From positions 1 through 64,000 of the forward strand of contig VFIW01000004.1 in the NCBI GenBank assembly GCA_006386115.1: 64,000 nucleotides of DNA, in the 5' to 3' direction. The notes below the pieces were generated by a model. It saw nothing but the letters and a program-made list of their open reading frames with translations, was not told the DNA's origin and did not search any database. Source of the stretch: Globisporangium splendens (Eukaryota > Oomycota > Peronosporomycetes > Pythiales > Pythiaceae). This document shows, in pieces, positions 30,001-42,150 of this stretch (positions within the stretch are counted from its first letter, which is position 1; the number at the start of each line of letters is the position of its first letter). Made by a program: the position numbers and the translations under genes.

Positions 30001-31590
30001 AGACTCGCCTTTCCATCGCAGAGCACGCCCGCGTAGTCGCCATTGAGCTTCACGGCTGTGACTCGACCGAGGTACTGCTGCTCGTTCACCAGCGAGTCGT
30101 TGGCCGTGCCGTCGCAACGGTAGTACCACACGCGGTTGTTCATGCCGACGGCAACATGCCGCGGTCCGATCGTTACGAACAACGGCTCGATGGACACGGC
30201 GATATGGATCGGGGGATCTCGACCGAGCACGTCGACGACACTGAGCTCTTGCAGCGAGCTCAGGTACGCAACGTAGTTGTTGTAGTGGTCGTAGATCATG
30301 GGCATGCGCGCGAGGAAGTTCTGGATCGTGCCACCCTGCGTCGCGACCGTCAGGATCTGGCCGTCCGCCGTGAAACTCATGAGACTCGCTTCATTTTCCT
30401 AATAACCAAACAAGCAATGGGTCGAGTCTTAGCTTCTCCACTGAAGTTGACCGCGATATATAAAGCGTGTGTACCTCTGCGTCGGTGAGTTTGATCGCAT
30501 CGCCCACGACTTCCTTGTGCTCGTCGTCCTTGCTCATACTCACGATTTTGATCCAGCTGTCGCCGCTGAGGGCTGCGCGGTTGAGCGCCGGCGAGTACGC
30601 GGCCGAGTAAATGCGCTCGGCAAAGAATCTACTCGGAAACACTTCTTCGCCGACTTCCTACAGCGCATGCATGAGAAATTAATAGAGATAAACGAAATGA
30701 AGCATGGTTGTATGTATGCGCACATTGATTTCGGTGGAGATGCCGATGAAGTAGCCCTCGGAGAACGCGATCATGGCCATGCCCTCCGAGTGCCACTCAA
30801 GGAACACGATCGTGCCGTAATGCGTCTGGAAGGTGAGCTCAATCGGGTTCGCTGGATCGTCCAGGTCCAGTAGAATGATTGATCGCACGATACTGATCGC
30901 AATGAGCTGCTCAGAGTTCTGCGAACGGGTCGAGCGCTTCCGGCCGAATTTGGTATCCACGGGCTACGCTCCCATCCACACACTCAATGGTTACAGACGA
31001 GACCAATCAGCCATAGGTACATGCTTGCATGCTTTGTGCAAGATTGTTACCGTCAAACTGAGCTCGCGCTGCTCGATCGTGTCGCCTTTCGACGTGCTCA
31101 CAGTCACCATGCGGTCCTCGGAGCCGAGCACGAGCTTGCCGTCCTGGTTCCACGCGCCGTACAGGATCCGCTTCGAGTGCTTCCCGAGCACGGACACCAA
31201 CTTGCGCGTCGCCTTGCTGTAGAGCACGAGGTTGCCTTTCTGAGTGCCGATCGCGGGCTGCTCGCCCGTGGCCGACCACTTGATGAACGTCGAGTTGTTC
31301 AGGTTCGCGTCCAGGTTGTGCGTCGCGCGGGTGGCCAAGTCCCAGAGTGTCACGATGCTGCTGCCCTGCTGCAAGATCGCGAGCGTCGAGCCCTCGGGGT
31401 CCCACTCGAGCGCCAACACAGGCGCCGTCATGTCGAGTCCGATTTCGTCGTACTCCTCGCCTTGGTGGTTGAAGATGTGCACGAGTCCGTTCTTGCCCGC
31501 CGTGGCGAGGAAGTGGCCATGCGACTGCCATTGGAACACCACGGCACCCTGGCCGTGGCACTTGGACGCGAGCTTGAACAGCTTCTTCAT
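27080..31590 (-). CDS. IFT144: Intraflagellar transport protein IFT144 (WDR19), with one in-frame TAG
   Basis: IFT-A complex subunit for retrograde transport in flagella. Six exons: 31590-31051, 30963-30724, 30657-30475, 30398-29735, 29656-27369, 27289-27080. All joins keep phase and give 1374 codons, close to the usual ~1340. N-terminal WD repeats (VFQWQSHGHFLATAG, GKHSKRILYG), a second beta-propeller (HVAVGMNNRVWYY), TPR-like helices, and a C-terminal pair of zinc ribbons (CPCC..CPHC; CPKC..CPMC) match WDR19 throughout. TAG at 28065-28067 interrupts the TPR region where homologues have Leu (a TTG to TAG change would explain it). Downstream coding is well preserved. About 12 residues are also missing near 27785. 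This may be a very recent null allele or a sequence error. Confidence 0.88.
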
Positions 31591-31832
31591 CCTGGTGATA
31601 TTTGCTGCAGCTTCGTTGCTGGTGATGAAAACCAAGTGGCCGAATGTGTCGCTCTGGGCGAAGAGAATGTAACCGCGAAGCGTCACGTCTCTTCATTGCA
31701 TCCAGCGTCAAGCCCAAAGAGACTTGGAAAGATACGAAGCCGCTCCACAAGATCCGCAAAGGTACACCTGGCGACTCAGTCGCAGAGATGTTAGCATGCG
31801 CTGTTATTTCACATTCTATATGACATCTTTTC

Positions 31833-34098
31833 TTAGTCGTTCCTGGCCATGGCTACCTCCAGAAGTTGGCAATCGATCACCACCTCTGGGTCCAATGCGG
31901 CACCGTGGCGACCGAGCTCGGTGTCCACAAAGCCACCAGAGGCAAACGAGCCTAAAGGAAAAGGAAAGCACAACATCGATGTGTCAAATCAGTGAACTTG
32001 GGCAGCATGTGCGTTTCCAGAGACGGCCGCCACGTACCTGGCCAAAAATTGCTCGAGAGGATTCGAGGGTCGATGAGACCCAGGGACTTGTACGCCTCCG
32101 CGACCTGCAAGAAGAGAGCGAGCAACCAGTGTGAGGCGCAGATTAAGTGGTAGCACGTGGACACAAGTACGCACCAGTTCCGAGCAAAAGAAATCCGTAG
32201 TAGAAGGTGCATGTGTGCCTGCTGCGCGGAGCAGTTTGCTAACAGTGAGACCGTACGGCTTGCCTTCGACCTGGTTTGTTTATGTTGTTGGGTGAGACTT
32301 CGTTGAGTGGAGAGCGCAAGTACAAAGAACGATGCAAAAATGACTACACTTACCTCGGTCGCGAATCGATGCAGCAGTTCCCAGCGCGCGGTCGCCGTGA
32401 GAAGCGGTGTGCGGAGCTTCCGCAGAGCGACGTACTTGATGTGAAACGCCGAGTACGCCATCAAACGTGGCGTCTACAGCGAGAGAATAGCGCATGCATG
32501 GTGAGAATAGTCAAGGAAGAAAAGTCGCGTTTAAAGACATGAGGTTTTCTCACAAGTGGAAACGCAGACACGCCCTCGCCCGTGGCTTCCAATAGGTGGA
32601 ACGAAGTCGGATTGGCACCTGGAACGACGATCCCGACGTGGTCCCATTCAGATCCAGTCATCTAAGATAAAAAGTGAGTGCACACGGTTTGTTAGTCTCG
32701 AAATCTCAAAAACAGGATTCAACAAAGTGGAAAAGTCACACCGAGCGCTGGATTCCGCTCACGGGACCGCAACAACGAAAGAGGACGAGGTCTCCTGGCG
32801 CCACGTAGTAGTTGAGAACGCGCAGATGCATCACGTCGCGACGCAGAAACGTCCGCGCTTCGTGATCCACAGACGTTGTCGACAATGCTACAGCAACAGC
32901 AAACAGCACACAAGCATCACTTTAGACTGTGAGCAGCGGAAGTGGACGACCATAAGGTGGTAATTACCGCCGAGAAATGAGAGCAACGGCACCGAAGTGT
33001 GAATGGCGTCGATCATCAAGAGACTCTTGAGGTAGTCGTGCAGCAAGAGCACGCGCTCAAGAAGGAAATCTTCATCAAGTGCACCCAGCCTGTCGATATT
33101 GAAAAAGAAGACGTCAACTATCGAGAGAGCGCAGCATTTGAGAATAGACAACCAGCACGTACCACTTCTTTGGAGGCAGCTCTGGTAACAACACGCTCTC
33201 CGAGACGAGCGCTGCCATGCGGAGATGCAGACGTGCAAACTCTTGGTACCGTCGTGTCACGAGCCATTTCAACTGACCGTGGCGGACCTCGATGGTGTAG
33301 ATCTGAGAGCCAAGGGAAAGACAAAGGCAGTTAGTATCATTTGCGCAACACAGCCAAGGTCACAAAGCTAGCTTATCCTCAATAAAAGTTGTGTTGTACC
33401 ACGTAGGAGCGCTCGATCATTGGGTGCACGAGCTTCTTTTTGAAAATGGTGGCTTCAAACACGGAAGGTGCTGGTCTGGATGCTAGTCGAATGTAGAGAG
33501 ATCGCGCCATCGTCATTGCGTGAGCAGCTGCGATCGACGGCTACAGACAGCAACAAAAGGGAGCACAAGTCATGGGTTTTACACGTCAGCCATTGCTGTG
33601 AGTAGCCAATGAATCAGCGCAAGTCCGCACCAATTTGGCATCTATAGCCTCCAGCAAGCTTTGATCTTCTTCCGCGGCAGAAAGTTCGTGCAGCTTCCTC
33701 CAGCCGCAGCAAGCGCAGCCACCGCTTGGAAGTCCACACTTGCTGCAGAAATGCAATTGAATCGTGTACAACCGCGCGTCTCTGTTGGCTTCGTCTTTCA
33801 GCATCGCGCTGCTGTACTTGGTAGTCTCGTCTTCAACAAACTGCACGAGCAGCTTTACCCGTTGCGTATTGTTTTCAGCGTTTCTCGATGTGCTGGAAAT
33901 GTGAATGCTGAATGCGTTGAAGCCCTTTGGCGCAGTGACGGTGAGGATCGGAAACGGCGATTCAGATCCGCTGCTGCTGTCGTGACTGCGAGTCTCGTCG
34001 TGCTGCAGTCGCATGCAACCCAGCAGAACCCGCTTCAACGTGCGTAGGGGCAGTTGGACGAGCAAGTGGAAGTTCACAGCGTAGACCTTGAGCTGCAT
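31833..34098 (-). CDS. PX-domain protein with permuted papain-like (C92/YiiX) domain
   Basis: Ten exons of about 508 codons, start ATG 34098, stop 31833-31835. Approximate exons: 34098-33631, 33540-33403, 33302-33163, 33089-32968, 32887-32742, 32661-32555, 32473-32354, 32270-32175, 32104-32037, 31951-31833. The middle exons encode a phosphoinositide-binding PX domain (YTIEVRHGQLKWLVTRRYQEF, then LPPKKWLGALDEDFLLER). The C-terminal part has GDLVLFRCCG, WDHVGIVVPG and FFCSELVAEAYKSLGL. The His-then-Cys order is typical of permuted papain-like hydrolases of the YiiX/C92 and LRAT group. It probably acts on lipids or acyl groups at endosomal membranes. The N-terminal exon (with CSKCGLPSGGCACC, possibly zinc-binding) is not recognised. 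Confidence 0.75.
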
Positions 34099-34730
34099 GC
34101 TGCAATTACAAAACCAGTTCAGACCAAAGGGCAACTTTGCAACACTTCTCAAACCATCGCAGTGGGTCCACGCAGTGCGTACCCGCTCGTGGAGAGTGCT
34201 GGCGCATCGATATCGACTACAAGAGCACGCTCATGGACGCCCTGCCATGGATAACACAAACACATTAAGCACATGGCACAAAGCTGATCAGGGTCTGATG
34301 CGCATGACCGCCATCGTGGCAAACGCACAATGCGCACCCACACACATTCACCTCTGGCACTATGCTGCTGTCCGTTGCGCCAAGGCACGCGGATGCGAGC
34401 GCCACGTTGCCCATCGCGCCTTCTGCTTCTGACTGGTGAGTTGGGATGGAGTGTGGCGGCTATTCCTGCTCCAATATCGCCAGATGCCCGTCAAAACAAA
34501 AGGCAACACATCGTATCCGATTAAGTACGATCTCATCACACCCAACCAGCCAATCAGCGCCGCGCAGTTGAGATCTTTTAGGGCTGAGGTTTTGGAACAT
34601 TCGTGGTGATTGGGAGCTGAATACAAACAAGCAAGTGTGAAGGGCTATGGAACGAATTCACGATTCATTTCGGTGCTGTTTTGCTTTCTGCTGTCAGTGT
34701 GATTGAACGTAGGCTTGCTGTAGTTCTCCT
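34099..34730. other. Intergenic, 632 bp
   Basis: Upstream of the PX gene and downstream of the decayed phosphatase gene. No supported gene is seen. An unrecognised 5' exon of the PX gene cannot be excluded. Confidence 0.5.
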
Positions 34731-36872
34731 TCACTTCCACTGGGCGCGCGTGGGCGCCTTGGAGCGCGAGAAAGAAGCCGAGGGATTGCTGGACGACGAG
34801 GCGCCGACGGTGCTTCTCCGTGCTGACGACGATCGTCCGGCGGCAGCACTCGCAGACGAACCTGAGCTCGTGCAGTCCAGAGACGAGTGCGCGCGTCGAG
34901 AAGACTGAGAGTCATCGTTTGGAGGCTGCATTCGGGCACTCGTCTCCATCTTCTTGCTATACAGCAGATCGCTCGTCTCGACCTCTTTCTTACGGAGTCA
35001 CGACGGAGCTGTACGCGGACGACCACCTCCTGACGTCATCGATGCGATCGATGCTGCACTGGATAAGTCCGCAATCTCTGTGATGCTGTGACGAAGAGAG
35101 CTTCCTAAACTCTGAGGGATTATCCCTCCTCCTCCCGACGATCCCGCTCCACCTGCAGATGGAGGAGGAAAGTCTGCGTTAAACAGAATGCGTGGTGTGG
35201 CATGACTCGAAACTATTGACGGCGTCTTCCCAGTCCGTCCTACGGGAACCTTGAGAGCGGGATTCATGCTGTCGATACCTTTCCTAGCATTTGGTCTGCC
35301 TCCACCTTTGGACCCTTTCGCATCGCCTCGGCTCATAGCAGCTGCAGCTGCAGTCCTCGTGAACACAGGATTCACGTTTGCACTCGCTGGCAGCGACGTT
35401 CGTCCCACTGGAGCAGAATACAAAGACGTGCGATACGCTGCAGGACGAGTGGCCGTCTTGCGTTGTCACGAATTGATGGATGCGAGCGTCTCTTGCAGGT
35501 GCCGAGGCTTTGGGTGCTTCGACGACCCTGGATACTCGTACGTGACTTCGAGATCGCCACGATCACTGGATGATGTCGGTGATTGTTGAGGAATCGGCGT
35601 CTCCAGCTCAGCATCTTTCTTTTTTGGCAACGAAAAGGATTGTAGACGAGGGTGCGTGTTTCGCACCAACTACACGGTCTCCAGTTCACTATCAGGAAAC
35701 GCATTTTCTTGTTGTCGAAAAGCAGACTGGCGACTTTTAGAGCTGAAGTCAGGTGGCGTAGAAAATGCGTCGCTTACAGCAGAGGCATGCTCTCGATCAG
35801 AGCCCCCAGTAGCATCTCTCACGGTCTGCACGATATCATTCGTCGATTTAGCTGACATTTACTCAATTGACGACAGCCGAGCACTATTGGGTCACTTACA
35901 TGAGCATGAGGGTGTCCTTGGTCGATGTGAGCACCAGGATGATTGTTGGGATTTAAGACATCGACCCATCCATTATCCTGCCACAGTATACGAAGTAACA
36001 ACAAGCGAGTGAGAAAAACTCTTCGTAAGAAATGGACAGTGGAATAGATCAATGGACTTACTGGGTACATGGAACTGTAGGAATTGTTTGGTGGTCGTTC
36101 TGGCTTTGCTAGCAGTGATGGATGAAGCTTTTTCTTCAGGATTGGTTCCAAAATTCAAAATTGTCAGGAAAACATTGCGCAAAATGCCACACAGCAAATA
36201 AGTATCCATCCCACAGTACCATTTCAGTCGACTGGTCGATCCATGTGATCCGTCGAGTAGCACGTGCCGACAGCTTCTTTTTTGGATTGCCGATAGTGGT
36301 GTGGCCGTTTGGCTTTGACGTCGCATTCAAAAGCGTGTGAACCAGCACCAGCTCATCTGTCTTTGGATCCACAATCGCTGGGTTCCACTCAAATATTTGC
36401 TGCTCCGTCGCTCGATTTGGATATGTCTTTTGCAGCTGAGATTCCAATGAGCAGAGCTGTTCAGCGTAAGACTCGTCCAGCTTGATATCAGCTCGCTTGG
36501 TGACCATAAAGTCGTAAGCCTTGTCGACACCCCAGCAATACTTGACCATCAGGTAGCCTATCATCAGGCTTGGACTACGGTTGTGGCCGTGCAACGAGTG
36601 CACTAGTACGCTCTCCGTTTTCTCCAGTGATCGGTCAATCAGCTGCACTAGCCCCATGAACTCGCGGTTCTTCAAATCAAAAAACGGTCGTCACAGCACT
36701 TCATCGAGGTCGCATGGCGTGTACGATAGACCGAGCGATTGCTGGAAAGATTGGGTACTTGGCGCGGTACGCAGTTGATGATGTGCACGATGCCGTTCAG
36801 TTGAAGAAACTCGGAGTCTTGCGCTGCATCAACATCGCCCATGAAGAGTCCATCCTTGATCTTTGACGACAT
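34731..36872 (-). pseudogene. Decayed dual-specificity-phosphatase-like gene
   Basis: ATG 36872 opens a DSP-like N-terminus (IKDGLFMGDVDAAQD, VHIINCVP). The P-loop follows in another frame as VLVHSLHGHNRSP, with Ser where the catalytic Cys should be. Later exons (DNGWVDVLNP near 35960, flanked by GT/AG) lead to a long Ser-rich tail in one frame from 35858 to 34731. Lesions: frame change near 36740, TGA 36691-36693, frame change near 36140, and in-frame stops at 35670 (TAG), 35466 (TGA) and 34998 (TGA). The first two could be hidden by a ~90-nt intron, but the skipped part looks coding (LSYTPCDLDEV, FFDLKNREF). The three tail stops are hard to explain away. A pseudophosphatase ancestor is likely. 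Confidence 0.6.
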
Positions 36873-37110
36873 GGCAGACCTGGAAGAAGATGCCCGAACG
36901 CGACCTAAGTTTCCAGGTTTCCGAGTCTGTGCTTCATGGATTGCCGAGAAGTGAGGGTGAACAGGAATGCCACGACCAGAATACAATACGCTTGCCAATC
37001 AAGCACACGTCTACAGCTCACCCGCAGGATGTAAATACGCCTGCGTACCTCCCGCGGCTCTACCAGCTTTGCTGCTTGAATTGAAAACAAAGCTTCGTTA
37101 TTTATAGCCT

Positions 37111-39221
37111 TTAGAGAAACGAGCACAAGAGCTTATGCTTCTCAGGGAAAAGCTGTCCTTGCTGGATCTGGAAGCGCACTTTGACGATTTCGGCGAATCC
37201 TTCCGTGATCTGACAAGGCAAACGTGGCAAAGCAGACCGATTTCCACATAAACAACATTAGAGTAGTGCATAGAGGTACATAAATCTGCACGCGGTACGT
37301 ACTTGTGGGGAAACAAAGTTCTTGTAAAAAGTGTGAATCGCGATGTCAGGGATCTTTTTGTCTTCAGTCGCGGACCGGTAAGTATTTAGATGCATTGAGA
37401 GCGGCTTTGGAACATCCATCTCGAAGCAACGAATGGGAAGGTTCTGACAAAATGCAAATGCAAGCACAACGCAACGCCTCATTAATCTTCAAAGGCACAA
37501 CAAGCAGAGGAGTGCGAACAAATACTCACTTGTTGCTTCGCAATGGAGATCCACTCGCTTCTCGCGCGCTGGTCACGATTCGTGCTGTCCACAATGACGC
37601 TTTTCTTTTGAGCCAGAGCCTCCATGCATTTCTTCTTGCAGTTCGCGACTGTGCCCAGTTCATCTTGATTGACGATCATGTAGGAGGAAAAATGCGTCTT
37701 TGAGAAGAACGATTTCCCAGAAGCAGGTGGACCGACCAACACAATAATTTCTTGATCCGCTTTCGTTAATTCGGCGGTCGGTGGATCTAACAGTCCAACT
37801 TTGGGGTCAATCGGTTAACTCATAATGCAAGTTCAATACAACAGAATATCACAGAGGCAGACTTACGGTTCGAGTCGCACAACGGTCGTGGATCAAACCC
37901 GATCTCCCACATATCTGTGTGCGTGTGAATACGCTGCTTAGATTTCAGGAAAAGGTCTTCTGGAGTGTGGAACTTCACTCCGATGTTCAGTGCAAATTTG
38001 TAGTCGGTGGCTGCGAAATCCTTGTTACGCCCCGCGATCTTGGGCCGTCCAGCTGCATCTCCACAATAAAAGCTCTCGGTCATATCGACTTGCTGATCTG
38101 GGTTCTCGACTCCCAGTATCTTGAGCATTTCCTGCCACCCACCGAGTCGAGGCTTGCGCATCAAATCGTTTTGTGTTGCCAGCAAAGCGAGCACCGGCAA
38201 GTTGAGCTTTGTTATGATCGTCTCCACTTTTTTCTGCAAAAGATACATCAATTCAGTTAGAACAGCATGTACACTTCACTGCACCAACTCCAAATGCACG
38301 TACCTTCACTTCATTTGCAGTGACGTTGCCCTTTGCAATCCCATTCTGGTTGGAGAACAGCACGATCTCGAAACCTGCTTTCATGAGCTCCTCCAGTTTG
38401 GCTTTGACGAGCGTGGGGTGGAGCCATTTCCAATCGTTCACGTCCTTCGCGAACCGCTTCCCGCTCTTCGTCTCAATCCACGTTCCATCCATATCGAACC
38501 CTGCAATCTTGAGCGTCCTATCCCCAGCAACCGCTTCTTGTTTTTCTTTTGACCGCGCGTCTAGAATCAACAGCGAGCCGCCATTCGACTCTCGCCAAGG
38601 CGTGAAATTTGGTTGTGGAATGTCATCTATTGACGGCGCAAGTGCAGACGATGGAGACGGCTCCTCAGACTCGATCTTTTGCTTTTTATTCGGCTGCTCT
38701 TTCGTGTCTTGCACACCAACTGCCTGCGTATGCGTAGCTTGGATGTTGTCTCCACCAGCGCTCTGCTCTTTTCTTGCGAGCGCTAATATGGACTTTGACT
38801 GGTCGTACGAATGATACGCGAGTCGCTTCTGCTGCGTCACGCAGTCGCGGATCCACTGCGCGCGCAGAACAAGCGCGGCGACATCTCGGCTCGCACTCGC
38901 CAGCATCCGCGCGATCATCGCGACGTCTTCCGCTGCAAGCTGCTCGACGACCAGCGGCTGATTCACAAGTGCGACAATCACTCTTTCCCTGCCACTGCTG
39001 GCTGTGGCAGTGCTCTCCATCTCTGTGGCCACGACGCGTCCGCCATTCGCCACGATCAGCTCCTTCAGCTCCGCCGCCGCGTCCGAAGGCGTGCCAACGC
39101 CGCTGTCCTTACTGGCACTGGTACTAGAGCCTGGCGCAGACGAGGACACGAGCAGGAACGCATCGCCTGCAAAGAGTTGTCCGCGCGGCGCGCGATGTGT
39201 CCGCTCCAGAAAAGCGTCCAT
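37111..39221 (-). CDS. PNKP: Polynucleotide kinase 3'-phosphatase with N-terminal BRCT
   Basis: DNA-end repair enzyme that removes 3' phosphate and phosphorylates 5' OH ends. Exons: 39221-38304, 38233-37867, 37798-37530, 37443-37303, 37209-37111, giving 597 residues. Residues about 12-140 look like a BRCT domain (LFAGDAFLLVSS, ANGGRVV, WIRDCVTQQKRLAYHSYD) rather than the FHA domain of animal PNKP. A charged linker follows. The HAD phosphatase has FDMDGTWIETKSG and DWKWLHP. The kinase has P-loop GPPASGKS and VDSTNRD. The C-terminus ITEGFAEIVKVRF fits the family. It is head-to-head with the FYVE gene across a 667-bp spacer. Confidence 0.92.
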
Positions 39222-39888
39222 TTTGTCTTTTTGTGTGCGCACCTTTCTTCGCCAAATGTGCACATTCGTACTTAGCGGGAGCGTTGCACTTTGAAGATGC
39301 TACTGGCAGTGTTTGCATCTTATGAGTGTGTGTGTCATGTTTTCCAACCCGCCAGCTGGTTTTCCTAACGCTTCCCTGTGACGTGGTCCGCCAGTGAGCG
39401 TTCGCCGTGATGGCGCGCGCTTCTACGGCGCAGCGCTGACTCCCGTCTCTCTCTCTCTCTCTGTGGGATCGCGGCAGAGGAGGAAGCAAATGATTCCATT
39501 GTCATAGGCGATGATGCAGCTGGATGATGTGCCGTTCACAGAGACGGCGTGTCTGCTTCATTGACACACACAATAGATCAGACCGAGCACAGCGTTTATA
39601 CCGGCACGTGTAATATTCACAGCGTCTGCAGCGAGGCGCGAGGTAAGACAGAAGCCAGTCGATTAGCGCTGTGTCACGCCGCCGAAGCGCTTCTACACGT
39701 CAAGCATACGAGGCGCTACTGTCAGTTCAAAGACACATTCTCTATATACACTGCCGCGCGCCTGACCTTTGCGAGCGTGCGTGTGCAACAAGTATACGTT
39801 AAACGCGCGCGCGCCGTCGTAGAGGTGATTATTCCGCAACCAGCAGGCTGCTGCATTGGCGTCGACCGCCATCTCGAGCGCGAGGAGC
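39222..39888. promoter_or_regulatory. Divergent promoter region, PNKP and FYVE-TPR gene
   Basis: 667 bp between two opposite start codons. It contains a CT repeat (about 39448-39463). Short open frames here have no protein support. A 5' exon of the FYVE gene could be hidden here. Confidence 0.45.
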
Positions 39889-42150
39889 ATGCCGCTGCCG
39901 CGGTCGCAGAGCGTGGAGTCGTCAACGTCGTCCTCGCGGCAGCAGCAGCGCGCACGAAGCGCGCACGATGTATTTATCCCCGCGGGCAGGTGGCAGATCG
40001 ACTCGATATGCGGCATCTGCAGCAAATCGTTCAACGTCATGCGCGGCCGCCACCATTGCCGCCATTGCGGCATGTCCGTGTGCGGCAAGCACTCCAAGAA
40101 CAGAGCGGTGGTGCCGACGTCGCTGTCCTCAAAGTTGCAGCGCGTGTGCGACACATGCTTCCCCCAATGCCAGCGCGGCATTACCCGAAAACGGCGCAAC
40201 ACCGTACGGCCGCGAACCATCAGTCTACGATATGATACCGACAGCACCACCGAGTCGAGTACGACGGCGTCGCAGCACACGGACATCGAGAGCACGACGA
40301 GCAGCGCGAGGTCGACTCCCGCTGGGCGACCGAAATCCGCCTCCACCCCAGACCGACGCCGAGAGCCAAAGCCATCACCGTCCGCGCGTTTGGCCAAGCC
40401 TGCCGCAATTCCAGAAGGTGAGCAGAAAACCATATCCATACAAGACTTGATCAGAATGCGAAAGGAGCAAGGACAGACAGCCCAGCAAGAGCCGCAATCG
40501 TCCATGAACACTGCAGCAATTCCAGCAAGCAATCAGCAAATCTTACAATACCCAAGCAGAATGCGAAGAGCGTACACTTCCGCCGTGACTCCACAGGAAC
40601 CCGACGCGAATAGACTGCGAAGACATCAGGAACAGAGCCCACGACGAGAACCGCCGCCATCTGCGACCGTGAATGCAGAGAAGACGTCGGCTGCGATTCC
40701 AAGCAGAATGCGGAGGGCGAACACCACCGCTGCGACTCCAAGAGACAGACCGCAACCTGGCACGAGTAGAATGCGAAGGCATCAAGAACAGACCCCTCAA
40801 CGAGATTCTGCGGCCGAGAAGGTAGAGAGAGCCATGGCTGCGATCGCAGCAAGTAAACAGCAGTTGTCACCCGCCTCGAAGGCTTTGCAGTCCGAGCGGC
40901 GGCCGCTTCCATTCCGACGACGCGCAGCGACAGCAGCAGACGCCAAATCGAGACGCTCTCGCATCTCGTTCTCGAGTTCCGACTCGGAGTCAATTTCGAG
41001 TCTAAACGACAGCAGCGCGAGTGAGCTCAGCAGCAGCAGCAGTAGCGATGACGACAGCGACGACGAAGAGCTGATTGCAAAATATCTGCGACGCGGCGTG
41101 CCGCACAAATCGACGAGTCCGACGAAACCGGTGGAGCTCAAGCGCATGGACTCCTCACTGGTGGCTATCAAAGAGCAGCAGGCGCTGTCGACTTCCCCCG
41201 AGCTCGACGACTTCGATTCCAACCCCATCCACAAGACGCTGCTGCGCTCGAGTCGCTCTTCGTATCTCGTGCACAAGCCTCAAAATAGAAAAATGAGCTC
41301 GATCTCGATCGGCACAATCTCAGTCACCGATAGCGAAGGTTATGAAGGAGAAGAAGAGGAAGAAGACGATGACGAGAAAAGTAACAGTGGCATGGGAACC
41401 AGCGATGTGGCGACGGTCAGTGACTGCGACGAGGAGGAAGAGCAGCCTGAGCCAGAAGCAGAAGCGCAGTCTTTGTCACCAAGACTGAGCGTCAAGGCCG
41501 TGCCGCCGCTGGTCCACGTTGCTCCAGTCAAGTCAACAGCGAAGCAAGATCCTGGATCTGGTTCACCGAAGGAAGTGAGCAAGATCCTAGCCAGTGAACG
41601 CGCGCATACTCCAGTGAAAGTGATCAATCGAGTGCCACCTGCCGAGTACCAGATCACCAACGCGGATCGTCGTCTGATGCGACAAATCGTGGAGCTCGAA
41701 TTGGAGATTCAGAAATGCCAGAGCGAGCTGCCCGTCCTCTTAGACAAGCTGAAGAAAAGCAAACGCACGGCGGCGCGGCTACAGAGAGAGGTGGAGGAGT
41801 CCCGCGCGCGCGTGCAGCAGTACCGCAAGGCGCATCTCGTGGTGAACCGCTCGCTGCGCGCGGCCAAGACGCTCATGCAGGAGCAGGAGTACCAGGCCGC
41901 CGTCCTGGAGCTGCTGCGTGCCTCGGGCATCGACCGATCGAGCGTGCTCGCGTGGTACCTACTGGCGGAGTGCCGCTTGAAGCTCGGGCAGCTGCAAGAC
42001 GCGGAAGTCGCGTGTCGGAAATGCATCCATTTAGTGCAGGGCAACAGCAGTGCAACAGGCGCGGAAGTTGCGCTTTTGGGGAAGATATTGCAAGATCAGG
42101 GTCGCCACGACGAGGCGATCGAGTGTTATTTAACCGCGCTGCAGCGCTGA
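39889..42150 (+). CDS. FYVE zinc-finger protein with C-terminal TPR repeats
   Basis: 753 residues from ATG 39889. An N-terminal FYVE-type finger (residues about 33-92) has the MRGRHHCRHCG basic motif and CxxC pairs at 41/44, 57/60 and 87/90. One ligand of the third pair is His (VCGKHS) instead of Cys. This domain normally binds PI3P on endosomes. Residues 200-330 hold an imperfect repeat (AIPSRMRRA..RRHQEQ..PR). A Ser/Asp/Glu-rich disordered centre follows. Residues about 585-650 are a coiled coil (LVELELEIQKCQ-like). The last ~100 residues form two or three TPRs (AWYLLAECRLKLGQLQDAE). The domain mix suggests a membrane-trafficking adaptor. No orthologue name can be given. Confidence 0.85.
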   Translation: MPLPRSQSVESSTSSSRQQQRARSAHDVFIPAGRWQIDSICGICSKSFNVMRGRHHCRHCGMSVCGKHSKNRAVVPTSLSSKLQRVCDTCFPQCQRGITRKRRNTVRPRTISLRYDTDSTTESSTTASQHTDIESTTSSARSTPAGRPKSASTPDRRREPKPSPSARLAKPAAIPEGEQKTISIQDLIRMRKEQGQTAQQEPQSSMNTAAIPASNQQILQYPSRMRRAYTSAVTPQEPDANRLRRHQEQSPRREPPPSATVNAEKTSAAIPSRMRRANTTAATPRDRPQPGTSRMRRHQEQTPQRDSAAEKVERAMAAIAASKQQLSPASKALQSERRPLPFRRRAATAADAKSRRSRISFSSSDSESISSLNDSSASELSSSSSSDDDSDDEELIAKYLRRGVPHKSTSPTKPVELKRMDSSLVAIKEQQALSTSPELDDFDSNPIHKTLLRSSRSSYLVHKPQNRKMSSISIGTISVTDSEGYEGEEEEEDDDEKSNSGMGTSDVATVSDCDEEEEQPEPEAEAQSLSPRLSVKAVPPLVHVAPVKSTAKQDPGSGSPKEVSKILASERAHTPVKVINRVPPAEYQITNADRRLMRQIVELELEIQKCQSELPVLLDKLKKSKRTAARLQREVEESRARVQQYRKAHLVVNRSLRAAKTLMQEQEYQAAVLELLRASGIDRSSVLAWYLLAECRLKLGQLQDAEVACRKCIHLVQGNSSATGAEVALLGKILQDQGRHDEAIECYLTALQR

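Noticed and set aside
39549..40235. 228-codon plus-strand frame overlapping the FYVE start
   Set aside because: It runs out of frame through the FYVE domain and has no motif of its own. It could at most hide a 5' exon.
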